Source: Pseudomonadota bacterium
Lineage (GTDB): Bacteria > Desulfobacterota > Desulfobulbia > Desulfobulbales > Desulfocapsaceae
Reading direction: 5' to 3'
Assembly: GCA_018820855.1 (NCBI GenBank)
Contig: JAHJNL010000028.1
Location: 84,962 to 148,961 of the forward strand
Length of the DNA stretch: 64,000 nt
Shown here: positions 24,870 to 34,500 of the stretch, one piece after another
How positions within the stretch are numbered: the stretch's first letter is position 1
Layout: every line of letters begins with the position of its first letter
Made by a program: the position numbers and the translations under genes
Notes under the pieces: model-generated
Database searches by the model: none
What the model was told of the DNA's origin: nothing
What the model saw: only the letters and a program-made list of their open reading frames with translations

Positions 24870-25830
24870 AAAAGCGCTTATTTTAGGGGTCTCTGGTCAG
24901 GACGGGGCCTATCTGGCCAAATTACTGCTGAACAAGGGCTATCGGGTAGTAGGGTCATCGCGTGATGCCCAGATGTCTTCCTTTGTGAACCTTGACCGCC
25001 TTGGCATAAAAAAAGAGGTCCAGGTCGAGTCAGTATCTTCCAATGATTTCCGCAGCGTACTGCAGGTACTGAAAAAAGTAGAGCCGGATGAGATTTATAA
25101 CCTGGCTGGCCAGAGTTCTGTGGGGCTATCATTTAGTCAGCCCATGGAGACCTTTGAGAGTATCAGCATAGGGACACTTAATCTGTTGGAGGCTATCCGC
25201 ATTATGGACATGCCTGTGCGCTTCTACAATGCCTGTTCCAGTGAATGCTTTGGCAACACCGATGGGAAACGTGCAAACGAGGAAACCCCCTTTCGGCCGC
25301 GCAGTCCATATGCGGTTGCAAAAGCAGCTGCTTTTTGGCAGATAGCCAACTATCGTGAGGCCTATGGCCTTTTTGCCTGTTCCGGACTGTTGTTTAATCA
25401 TGAGTCACCACTCCGTCCGGAGCGGTTTGTTACTCAAAAAATAGTCCAGGAAGCCTGCCGGATCAAGGCTGGCCTGCAGGAGAAGATGAAGCTTGGCAAT
25501 ATTTCGGTTAAGCGTGACTGGGGATGGGCTCCTGAGTATGTAGAAGCCATGTGGCTGATGCTGCAGCAGAAAGAGGCCAGCGATTTTATTGTTGCCACTG
25601 GACAAACCCACAGTCTGGAAGAAATGGTTGAAACCATTTTTTCTTCTTTGGGACTCAATTGGCAGGAGCATGTTGAATTGAACCCGGACCTGCTGCGGCC
25701 AACCGATATAAAGATTTCTCTTGCTGATCCTGGCAAGGCGGAAAGGGAGCTGGGCTGGAAGGCCAGGTATGGAATGAAAGAAGTGGCAAGGATGATGGTG
25801 GAAGAATGCCTGAAGAGTGTGTCAACATGA
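24862..25830 (+). CDS. gmd: short-form GDP-mannose 4,6-dehydratase paralogue
   Basis: A 322-residue SDR that resembles the shorter Gmd type found in the Pseudomonas A-band locus more than the long Gmd next door. It keeps [15 protein letters not shown] (9-23), a CSSE active-site block (125-128) and Y150/K154 in RSPYAVAK, so it should be catalytically competent. [17 protein letters not shown] is a Gmd signature. It could make GDP-4-keto-6-deoxymannose for another branch, or have diverged to a reductase role (Rmd would give GDP-D-rhamnose; the order rmd/gmd-wzm-wzt exists in A-band loci). ATG 24862 is chosen because it directly precedes the Rossmann strand; upstream in-frame starts would add 22 unrelated residues. 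Confidence 0.88.
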   Translation: MNKKALILGVSGQDGAYLAKLLLNKGYRVVGSSRDAQMSSFVNLDRLGIKKEVQVESVSSNDFRSVLQVLKKVEPDEIYNLAGQSSVGLSFSQPMETFESISIGTLNLLEAIRIMDMPVRFYNACSSECFGNTDGKRANEETPFRPRSPYAVAKAAAFWQIANYREAYGLFACSGLLFNHESPLRPERFVTQKIVQEACRIKAGLQEKMKLGNISVKRDWGWAPEYVEAMWLMLQQKEASDFIVATGQTHSLEEMVETIFSSLGLNWQEHVELNPDLLRPTDIKISLADPGKAERELGWKARYGMKEVARMMVEECLKSVST

Positions 25831-25897
25831 ACATGAAGTACTCTTGCGGAGTTGTCTTTTCTGTAACCTCCCGCATTCAATACTTGTCCTTATAAAA

Positions 25898-26701
25898 ATG
25901 GGTGATTTTAAGGGTAGGCTTATTGCCCTGTACCACTATAGAGGATTTGTGCTCAGTATGGTGGCAAGGGAATTCCGCAGCCGTTATATGGGGTCGCTCC
26001 TTGGCAGTATCTGGTCCATTCTGAATCCTCTGGCCATGATTTTTATCTATACGGTGATTTTTTCACGGGTCATGCGGGCAAAACTGCCTGGGATTGATGA
26101 TTCAATGGCCTATGGTCTTTTTGTTTGCGCGGGCCTGTTGCCCTGGATGTTTTTTGTTGAACTCCTAAGCCGTTTCCCTAATATCTTTATTGAACAGGCG
26201 GCGCTTCTCAAAAAAGTCAGTTTTCCCAGAATAACATTGCCTGTTATCGTTCTTTGTTCGGCGACGATTAATTTTTTGATAGTCTTCAGTCTCTTTCTCC
26301 TTTTCCTCTTGGTTACAGGCCGCTTTCCAGGTTGGGTGGTGTTGGGCTATATCCCACTGCTTGTTATCCAGCAGATGTTTGTAGTGGGCTTTGGCGTGAT
26401 GCTTGGAAGCATAAATGTTTTTTTCCGTGATGTCGGCCAATTTATTAATGTTATTATTCAGTTTTGGTTCTGGTTCACTCCCATTGTCTATGCTCTCACC
26501 ATGGTGCCTGAAGAGGCTCAACGAATTCTTCCTTTAAATCCAATGACCTCCTTTGTCTTGGCCTATCAAAAGATTATTCTGTATGGCACATGGCCTGATT
26601 TAATGCATTTTAAACTGCATTTTTTAGGGGCTTTCATTGCTTTGGTTGGCGGTTTTTTTGTGTTCCACCGGCTGGCAGATGAAATGGTGGATGAATTGTG
26701 A
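25898..26701 (+). CDS. wzm: ABC-2 type polysaccharide export permease (Wzm)
   Basis: A 267-residue permease with six helices. It has the N-terminal SMVAREFRSRYMGSLLGSIWS block and C-terminal LNPMTSFVLAYQKI block of the family. With the Wzt encoded next it forms the exporter of a completed undecaprenyl-diphosphate-linked glycan. ATG 25898 is preferred over an in-frame GTG at 25817, which would overlap the Gmd gene and add 27 residues that do not look like Wzm. Its stop overlaps the Wzt GTG (GTGA), which ties the two subunits together. It is a different sequence from the orphan permease at 19256, although the family blocks align. Confidence 0.93.
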   Translation: MGDFKGRLIALYHYRGFVLSMVAREFRSRYMGSLLGSIWSILNPLAMIFIYTVIFSRVMRAKLPGIDDSMAYGLFVCAGLLPWMFFVELLSRFPNIFIEQAALLKKVSFPRITLPVIVLCSATINFLIVFSLFLLFLLVTGRFPGWVVLGYIPLLVIQQMFVVGFGVMLGSINVFFRDVGQFINVIIQFWFWFTPIVYALTMVPEEAQRILPLNPMTSFVLAYQKIILYGTWPDLMHFKLHFLGAFIALVGGFFVFHRLADEMVDEL

Positions 26702-27936
26702 GCGGTCGTATCGTTGTCAACAACATGGGGAAAAAATATAAACGCTATCCGAACCGCTGGACTCGTCTTGGTGAGTGGTTTAGTTTCGGGAAATACCAGG
26801 GACATAAGGCTACCTGGGTTCTGCGCAATCTCAGTTTTGAAGTAAACGATGGTGAATCCCTTGGCATCATCGGAGTCAATGGCGCCGGCAAATCAACATT
26901 GCTGAAACTCTTGACCAGAACTTCGGCACCCAGCGAAGGAAGCGTAGAGATATCGGGCCGTGTGTCGGCCTTGCTTGAACTGGGGATGGGCTTTCATCAG
27001 GATTTTACCGGTCGTGTCAACGCCTTGATGACCTGTCAGATGATGGGTTACAGCAGCGAAGAGGCGCATGGCCTTATCGAAGAGATACGGGAGTTCTCAG
27101 AGCTTGGCGACTACCTGGATCAACCAGTGAGGGTCTATTCTACCGGTATGCAGGTTCGATTGGCCTTCAGTGCAGCCACCGTCACCCGCCCTGAAATTCT
27201 GATAGTGGACGAGGCCTTATCTGTTGGTGATGCCTATTTCCAGCATAAATGTATACGTCGTATTCGTGAATACCGTGAGCAGGGAACCACTCTGCTCTTT
27301 GTCTCGCACGATCCGGGAGCAGTGAAATCTCTCTGTAATCGGGCAATTCTTCTGGATGGCGGAGCCATTATAAAAGACGGTGCGCCGGATAGTGTGCTCG
27401 ATTACTATAATTCGGTGATCGCACGAAAAAAGAATGACGAAGAAATTCATCAGGTAGAAGGTAAAGAAGGACGCATATCGACCCGCTCCGGAAACGGCAA
27501 TGCCAGAATAGCGGATGTGGATATCACAAGGGCTGGCGGCCAGTCGGTCCGTTCTTTTCTTGTCGGAGAACAGGTGAAGTTATGCTGTCATGCAGAATTT
27601 TATAAAAATATGGACAATCCTACAGTTGGCATTCTCCTGCGTGACCGGATGGGTAATGACGTGTACGGGACGAATACCAGTCACCTTGGTGAAAGTGATC
27701 TGTCAGTGGTTAAGGGTGATTGCCTTGAGGTCACCTTTACCCTTGCTTTAAATATAGGCCCTGGCAATTACTCGGTCTGTGTGGCCATCCATGCTGGTGA
27801 TTCTCACCTGGTTGAAAATTGCGACTGGTGGGATCAGTGCCTCGTCTTTCAGGTCATTGCCGGAGATGAGAGCTCGTTTGTCGGAGTGGCTGCTTTGCCA
27901 GCCGAGGTAGTAGTCACCAAGAATCGTTTGCATTAA
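26698..27936 (+). CDS. wzt: ABC transporter ATPase with C-terminal glycan-binding domain (Wzt)
   Basis: A 412-residue ATPase. Walker A is GVNGAGKST (59-67), the signature is STGMQ (148-152, the usual variant in this family), Walker B is ILIVDEAL (167-174) and the switch His is H204 in FVSHD. Residues about 265-412 form the Wzt-C beta-sandwich (LLRDRMGNDVYGTNT and HLVENCDWWDQCLVF blocks). In O9a-type systems this domain recognises the capped non-reducing end of the chain before export. Its presence suggests a capped glycan, and a methyltransferase follows 65 bp later. The start is GTG 26698, overlapping the Wzm stop. It is the only ATPase in the window, although two Wzm permeases are encoded. 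Confidence 0.95.
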   Translation: MSGRIVVNNMGKKYKRYPNRWTRLGEWFSFGKYQGHKATWVLRNLSFEVNDGESLGIIGVNGAGKSTLLKLLTRTSAPSEGSVEISGRVSALLELGMGFHQDFTGRVNALMTCQMMGYSSEEAHGLIEEIREFSELGDYLDQPVRVYSTGMQVRLAFSAATVTRPEILIVDEALSVGDAYFQHKCIRRIREYREQGTTLLFVSHDPGAVKSLCNRAILLDGGAIIKDGAPDSVLDYYNSVIARKKNDEEIHQVEGKEGRISTRSGNGNARIADVDITRAGGQSVRSFLVGEQVKLCCHAEFYKNMDNPTVGILLRDRMGNDVYGTNTSHLGESDLSVVKGDCLEVTFTLALNIGPGNYSVCVAIHAGDSHLVENCDWWDQCLVFQVIAGDESSFVGVAALPAEVVVTKNRLH

Positions 27937-28001
27937 TAATGAAGACTGTTCAGCATCAGAGAAGATGCCGATATTCTGTCAAAGTCTGAGAGGACCTGTT
28001 C

Positions 28002-29237
28002 ATGCTGGAAAGCAAAAATCCCGAGATTGATTTAACTCAGCTGCTTGAAAAAATTGGATTGGAATTAAAACTGCAGCAAAAGAGAGCTGCAGGAGGGCCT
28101 GAGCCTGCGGTTTCTGAAGAACTTGAAATCAACGACCCCTATTCTTGGGGGCAGTTGAGCTCGACTTTGAATATTGCCGAACAAAATGTCAATGCCGGAG
28201 CCGAGGTTACTACCATGCTCCATTATCGCGGCATTGTCCGGAAATTTGCGAAGTTGCTTGGTAAGATAACCATTTTTCTTGGCCGGGTAATTACCATTCC
28301 CCAAAGAAATTTCAACAGTTCCATCCTCCACAGCCAACGCATTACTCTAGATGGTATTCGGGATATGAATCGCAATACAGCCCTTTTGGACAGGCGTATG
28401 CGGCAGATAGAAGGACAGCTTAAAGAAAAGTCAGCACTTATCGATTATCTGAAGACCGGTCTTGTTACTCAGGAAAGACGTGTCTCTATCCTGCTGGAAG
28501 AGTTGCGGCGGCAGCTAACGGCTGGAGAAGGCAAGGAAGATTTCGCAGTGAATCTTGCTGTGCCGGATATCCTGGACCCTCTTTATCTGGCCTTTGAAAA
28601 TCAATTCCGTGGTACTCGCGAAGAGATCCGAGAGAGACTTCTGGAGTATGTGCCGCTCATTCGTGGAGCCAGCGCAGGTTCAGCCGACCGTGAAATCCTT
28701 GATATCGGTTGTGGCCGGGGCGAGTGGCTTGAGATTTTGAAAGATGAAGGTCTTGCAGCAAGAGGCCTGGATCTCAATCATGTACTGGTGCAGGAGTGTC
28801 GTGAAAAGGGCTTTGAGGTGGTGGAGAAGGATGCCCTGAGCCACCTTCGCTCTCTGCCGGATAACAGCCTTGGGGCAATCACCGCGTTTCATGTGATCGA
28901 ACACCTTGGTTTTGATGATAGAATAGCCCTGTTTGATGAGAGTGTACGGGTTTTGAAACCCGGTGGGGTAGCTTTTTTTGAAACGCCTAATCCCAGGAAT
29001 CTCCTGGTGGGCGGCTGCAATTTCTGGGCTGATCCCACCCATCTCCGTCCTCTTTACCCTGAAACGCAGCAGTTTCTTATGGAATATCGCGGCTTCTGTA
29101 AAGTTGATCTTCTTTTCCTCCATCCCCATGAAGGAGAGCAGCGTCTTCCTGAGGAAGAGGCACCGCAACTGGCTTCACGTCTGAATGAGGTCTTCTCCTG
29201 TGCCAGGGATTACACCGTTGTTGGATATAAGGTATGA
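28002..29237 (+). CDS. class I SAM methyltransferase with N-terminal coiled-coil region
   Basis: A 411-residue protein. The N-terminal 200 residues contain a likely coiled-coil or helical stretch (about 112-172: many Arg, Glu and Leu at heptad-like spacing). The methyltransferase core starts with EILDIGCGRGEWL (231-243), then VVEKDALSHLRSLPDNSLGAITAFHVIEHL and SVRVLKPGGVAFFETPNPRN. It ends with the substrate region WADPTHLRPLYPE. Proteins of this build occur beside Wzm/Wzt. By analogy with WbdD, which carries a coiled coil and a methyltransferase, it may cap the non-reducing end of the exported chain and measure its length. No kinase domain is present, so a plain methyl cap is more likely. 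AGAGGA at about 27989 precedes ATG 28002. Stop and next start overlap (ATGA). Confidence 0.86.
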   Translation: MLESKNPEIDLTQLLEKIGLELKLQQKRAAGGPEPAVSEELEINDPYSWGQLSSTLNIAEQNVNAGAEVTTMLHYRGIVRKFAKLLGKITIFLGRVITIPQRNFNSSILHSQRITLDGIRDMNRNTALLDRRMRQIEGQLKEKSALIDYLKTGLVTQERRVSILLEELRRQLTAGEGKEDFAVNLAVPDILDPLYLAFENQFRGTREEIRERLLEYVPLIRGASAGSADREILDIGCGRGEWLEILKDEGLAARGLDLNHVLVQECREKGFEVVEKDALSHLRSLPDNSLGAITAFHVIEHLGFDDRIALFDESVRVLKPGGVAFFETPNPRNLLVGGCNFWADPTHLRPLYPETQQFLMEYRGFCKVDLLFLHPHEGEQRLPEEEAPQLASRLNEVFSCARDYTVVGYKV

Positions 29238-31561
29238 AACCGGTTGCCTTTGTTATTCCCTGGTTTGGTGAGAACCTCAAAGGCGGTGCTGAACAGCTTG
29301 CCTGGCAGGTCTCCAACCGCCTGGCAAAGCGGGGGTATTCAGTTGAGGTCCTTACAACCTGCTGCGCTTCCTTTCTTGATGACTGGTCCACCAATCATTT
29401 GCCTGCCGGTGTTGAACATCTCGATGGGCTTGTTGTGCGCAGGTTCAAGGTTGATAAACGAAATGGTGAACTGTTCAATCAGGCCAACACCTATGGTCTG
29501 TCAATTTCGCCAGAAGATTTGCGGCCAGGGATCAATCCCTTTACCTTTGGTACAGGAGAGTTGTTTGTTGCCGAAAATATCAACTCTTCGGCCCTGGAAC
29601 GCTATCTGAAGTGGAATAAAAAAAAGTATCATGCCTTTGTCTTTTTACCCTATCTCTACGGGGTGATTCTCAATGGTCTGCCACTGGTAGCCAAACAATC
29701 CTGGCTGCAGCCCTGCCTTCATGATGAGGTCTATGCGTATCTGCCTGATGTTGAAAATGCTATGCGGCAGTGTCGGGGGATTCTCTATAACTCCCTGGGG
29801 GAGGAGCGTCTGGCCTCTCATTTGTTTGGGCCGGGGATTGTGCGGAAAGGAGAGGTCGTCGGAGTCGGAGTTGAAAGTTTTGATCTGACCCACAGCGAGT
29901 TGCCTAAACAGGTGGCCGGACATCAGCTGGAACAGGAAAAATATGTATTATGCCTGGGGCGGCGCGATAAAACCAAAAATACTGTCATGCTTGTTGAGGC
30001 GTTCCGGAAATATCGGAAGAGATATCCGGAAAGTTCCTTACAGCTCATCATTGCCGGTCCAGGAGACGGGCCGTTTGGTGTGGCTGTAAAGGGCGTTCAT
30101 GACCTGGGGCTAGTTTCGGAACTGGATAAAGAGTCACTTCTCTCTAACTGTACGGCACTGTTTCAGCCCAGCAGGAATGAAAGCTACTCCCGTGTCATCA
30201 TGGAGGCCTGGTTTTATAACAGACCTGTGGCTGCTCATGGGGCGTGTCTGGCAACGGCAATGGCTGTTGAGGCTGCAGGTGGGGGCTGGCTGGCTGAGGA
30301 TCTTGAAGAGTGGGCGCAGCTTTTTCACAGGCTCAACGAGACGGAAGAGAGTGAACTTGTCGAATTTGGGAAAAAAGGCAGGGAATATGCTCGTCGCTAT
30401 GCGGAGTGGGATGCGGTCATTGATCGCTATGAGATCGTCCTTGGTTTGCGGTCACCTCAAATAGCTAAGGAAAGAAAGCAGGATAGATCAGCTATTCGCA
30501 CAATTCATCAGCTGCTTCCAGGATTTGCCTATGGAGATGCCATAAGTAATCAGACCATTATCATTCGCGATCTGCTGAGAAGTCAAGGCTACAAATCTGA
30601 GATCTTTACGGAACAGATCGACCCTTCCATGATCCATGAAGCTCGCCTGTTCAAGGATGGAAAAGGGATAAAGGCAGACGCTGGTCTTATTTATCATCAT
30701 TCAATCGGTGCCGGTCTTACGGATTTTGTTATTAACCATCCTGGTCCTAAAAGCCTTATCTATCATAACGTTACTCCACCTGAGTTAGTTCGCGATGCAG
30801 ATCCGGAGCTGGCAAAAAAGCTTGAAAAGGGTCTTCGGGATCTGCATCAATTGGCACCACATTTTCCTGTAAGTGCCGGGGATTCACGTTTTAACAGTCT
30901 TGATCTTGAAGAAAATGGTTTTTCTTCCCCAGCCGTACTTCCTATCTGTGTTTCTCCGGAGAAATGGAATATTCCTGCCGAACCCAATATGATGAGGCGG
31001 CTTCAGGACGGGAGGGACAATCTCCTCTTTGTGGGGCGACTGGCAGCCAATAAGTGTCAACATGACTTAATTGATGTCTTTGCCAGTTATCTTTCCATGT
31101 ATGGGAATTGCAGGCTGATCCTGGTCGGTGGCTTTATCGAAGAGGAGGCCTATTACCAGTCCTTAAAGGCGCAGGTCAGGAGACTGGGACTCGAAGGGGA
31201 TGTGCTCTTTACCGGTAAGGTGAGCGACAGTGCCCTCCACTCCTGTTATCGTTGTGCCGATCTGTTCTGGTCCATGAGTGAGCATGAAGGTTTCGGTGTA
31301 CCTTTGATAGAGGCCATGTGGTTTGATCTGCCTGTTTTTGCCTATAAAAGCTCGGCAGTCCCGGAAACATTGGGGGAGGGGGGACTACTCTTTACCGACA
31401 AACAGGATTCCAGATATCTGTCAGCTACCGCAAGACTTCTTATGCATGATTGTGAAGTGCGAAGCAAGGTCATCTCAGCTCAAAAACAACGAAGGAAGGC
31501 ATTCTTGCCCGAGGCAATAGAACCGAAACTTGAAGCACTTGTCCGGGGGATGAATGGCTAA
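29234..31561 (+). CDS. bifunctional protein with two family 4 glycosyltransferase domains
   Basis: A 775-residue protein made of two GT-B modules. Module 1 (about 1-400) begins with FVIPWFGENLKGGAEQLAWQ and has the C-terminal nucleotide-sugar block FQPSRNESYSRVIMEAW near 305. Module 2 (about 415-775) has FVGRLAANKCQHDLIDVF and WSMSEHEGFGVPLIEAMWF near 685, with the EGFG...E motif of retaining GT4 enzymes. Module 1 is a shorter, more diverged match. Double GT4 proteins are typical of ABC-exported glycans such as D-mannans and D-rhamnans, where one polypeptide adds alternating linkages; that role here is inference. It acts in the cytoplasm. The ATG overlaps the methyltransferase stop and its own stop overlaps the next ATG by eight bases. 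Confidence 0.9.
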   Translation: MKPVAFVIPWFGENLKGGAEQLAWQVSNRLAKRGYSVEVLTTCCASFLDDWSTNHLPAGVEHLDGLVVRRFKVDKRNGELFNQANTYGLSISPEDLRPGINPFTFGTGELFVAENINSSALERYLKWNKKKYHAFVFLPYLYGVILNGLPLVAKQSWLQPCLHDEVYAYLPDVENAMRQCRGILYNSLGEERLASHLFGPGIVRKGEVVGVGVESFDLTHSELPKQVAGHQLEQEKYVLCLGRRDKTKNTVMLVEAFRKYRKRYPESSLQLIIAGPGDGPFGVAVKGVHDLGLVSELDKESLLSNCTALFQPSRNESYSRVIMEAWFYNRPVAAHGACLATAMAVEAAGGGWLAEDLEEWAQLFHRLNETEESELVEFGKKGREYARRYAEWDAVIDRYEIVLGLRSPQIAKERKQDRSAIRTIHQLLPGFAYGDAISNQTIIIRDLLRSQGYKSEIFTEQIDPSMIHEARLFKDGKGIKADAGLIYHHSIGAGLTDFVINHPGPKSLIYHNVTPPELVRDADPELAKKLEKGLRDLHQLAPHFPVSAGDSRFNSLDLEENGFSSPAVLPICVSPEKWNIPAEPNMMRRLQDGRDNLLFVGRLAANKCQHDLIDVFASYLSMYGNCRLILVGGFIEEEAYYQSLKAQVRRLGLEGDVLFTGKVSDSALHSCYRCADLFWSMSEHEGFGVPLIEAMWFDLPVFAYKSSAVPETLGEGGLLFTDKQDSRYLSATARLLMHDCEVRSKVISAQKQRRKAFLPEAIEPKLEALVRGMNG

Positions 31562-34500
31562 AAAGTGGTTGGAGCTGTCGGCCGTCTTCTTCCTGATGCT
31601 GGCCTTGGCAATTATTTCAACGTATCCCCTGATACTCCATTTCGACACAGGGATTCCCTATGCCCCCTGGGGTGGACCAATGGCATGGAACAGGTCAGGG
31701 GATCAGATTCAACTTCTCTACTGGTTTTGGCTTGTTAAAGAAAACTTCATAGGATCTATACCATTTGATACCAATCCTTATGAATTTAACATGCTCATCT
31801 CTCATGTAACGTCAGGTCTTAATAGTATTCCGTTGGCCTTCCTTTATATGTTATTCACTCCCTTTGGCGATGTGGCCGCGTATAACTGCACTATTCTCAG
31901 TTCCTATGTGCTGGCCGGCGTCTTTATGTATCTTCTTGTCCGGCTTTACAGTGACAGCAGAATAGGGGCCTTGCTGGGGGCAATAATATTTACCTTCGCA
32001 CCCAGTCGAATTAACGGATTTGTAGCCGGACACGGCTATGGCTTCCTCTATTTCAGTTATCCGTTTATTCTCTTTTTCCTGGAAAAAGGCATCAGATCAA
32101 AGAAAATTCGTTATGGTTTTCTGTCCGGTCTCGGTCTGATATGTCTCGCAATGCTTGAGCCGCATCTCATTTATTATATTTGTGTGTTTTTAGGTGTTTA
32201 CATTCCTGTCCGCACTCTCTCCCTATTGCCGGTTTATCGGGATGATAGTGTCGTCAATCGACACTGTAACAGGATGTTTTCCTGGTCTACACGTCGTTCC
32301 TTGTTCTTTTTATGGGGTACTGGTGCTGCCACAGTTTTTTATGCACAAATCCTGTTTAGCTATCGTGATCATGACCCGCTTGTTTCTCATTCTTTCTGGT
32401 GGATCATTGCTGTCTATCCGCTTATCCCTGTTCTTGTCTCTTTTTGTTGTGCTGCGCTGTATCAACGAGTAACGCCTTTGACTTTTCGTCAAAGTTTAGC
32501 TGTAGAGTCGGGTTCTTTGCTGCCTTTGTTTTTGCTGGTTCTTATATGCGGACTGGCATGTCTTTACAAACCTGTTGATACAACACTGTTGGTGGTTGCC
32601 GCGTTAGGAACAGTTGTCGTGACAAAATTCGTGATACTTCGTCAATATCTGTTTTTGATGCTGAAAGTATTGGCAGACGGAATTTGGACCGAGAAAAGGA
32701 AGATTTTGCCGATTCTCCCGGTGATCTTTTCCATGGGGGCGATTGTTTACTGGATAGCGGCGACTAAGGTGAATAAGGTCGCAAGCACCATAGCCGGCGG
32801 CGGAAGAACATTAGATGATGTCGGGCTCTATTCTGCACGTCTGTCTGATCTGTTTTTGTCCATAAGTCATGTCTATATCGGCACAGTACCTGCAGTGCTT
32901 GGCGGAGGACTGTTGCTTACTCTCTTATTCTCTGTTGCTTTCAATAAACATCGCGACAAGTTTAGCCAGGAAACAGAGTTGCTCACTCTTTTTTATGTAG
33001 TAACTGCTTTTTGCTGTTTTATTCTGGCCCTTGGTCTGGCCTTTGGTAAATCTTCACTCTATATACTGTTTTATCACTATTTTCCCTTTTTTAATTATCC
33101 CAGGGTTTCTAATCGTATTATCACCCTGGTTTTATTTTCTTTGGCCATCATCACCGGTTTTGTTGTTAAATATATTCAGGGACGTTGCACCAGGCGAATT
33201 TCTTGCGGAGCTGTTACCTTGCTCGTTCTTGCGGCTGCAGGCCTGCAGCTTAAAGATTTTAACATCATGAAACCAATGGGAATAAATGTTCTTGATAAAG
33301 GGCAGGATGTTTACACCCATGTGAAGGAAAATATCGGAGAAGGTCTGTTGTTGGAAATTCCTCTTTGGCCGGGGGATTCACACCAATCATCACTTTATCA
33401 ACACTATATTATGCTTGATCGGGTGAATCGGGTGAATGGATGCAGTCCACTGGTGTTAAGTGAGTACATAGAGACTGTCTTTGAGCCGTTGGCACCCATT
33501 AATCAAGGCAGGCTTGGCAGGAAGCAATATGATCTCCTGCTTGAGATGGGCGTTAAGTTTATCACTGTTCATGATAACAGAGACATCTTTCTGGAAAAGG
33601 TGAGCCCATTTGTTCCGTTAACCACAGTCAGAAGGTTGAAGAATTCACCCTACTTGGAATTTGTTGATATTGATAACAGCATCTATTTCAAAACGTTTGA
33701 GAAGAAAAACGAGAACTTGTATCTTTTTCGTTTGAAAGACAGAGAGAGTGTTGATGATAGCGACCAACCTGCCTGGTATGAAATGCCTTATTTCTATGAT
33801 GTGAATAGCCGCCTGCACCAGCAGACAGGAGAGATTGTAGAGGACAAAGATATCGGACGAAGGGTCTATCAGGCTACAGCAGGTAAGAATGGTCCCGGTT
33901 TCATGGTGTATGGCCCCTATGATACGTATACTCCTGGTGCTTATCGTTGTTATTTTACCATTTATCTGGATGCTGATTTAGAGGACAATGTCGCAAGGAT
34001 AGAGGTGTCGAGTCTTACAGGAAATGATGAACAGGTTGTTATTGGCCAAAGAGAATTGAAGGGCAATGATCGGAACAGGATTTATAGAAAAGAATATTTG
34101 GATTTTTCCATAACAGAGAATACAAAACTGGAGTTTCGCGTTTTCTATTACGGAAAAGGATCGGTGCGTGTTGAAAAGATTGCAGTCAACAAGATTGGTC
34201 ATGATACGCCGCTGACCTTCCTGAAAGCTGAAAATATGGTCGGCGATACTGGTCAGCTGGTGTATGAAAAGGATGTATCCACCGGAAAGGTTGTTGAGGC
34301 AATTGTAGGAAAGAGTAAAAATGGGGACATGGTATACGGCCCTAACAGGATCTATAAGAAGGGGCGGTATAAAGCTCGTTTTTACCTGAAGATAAAAGAT
34401 GGTACAGACCATGATGGAACAGATACTGTTAGCGTTCTCTCTGTAACAGACGGACAGAATTTAACTGTTTTTTCCAAACGCAATGTTATGATTAAAGAAC

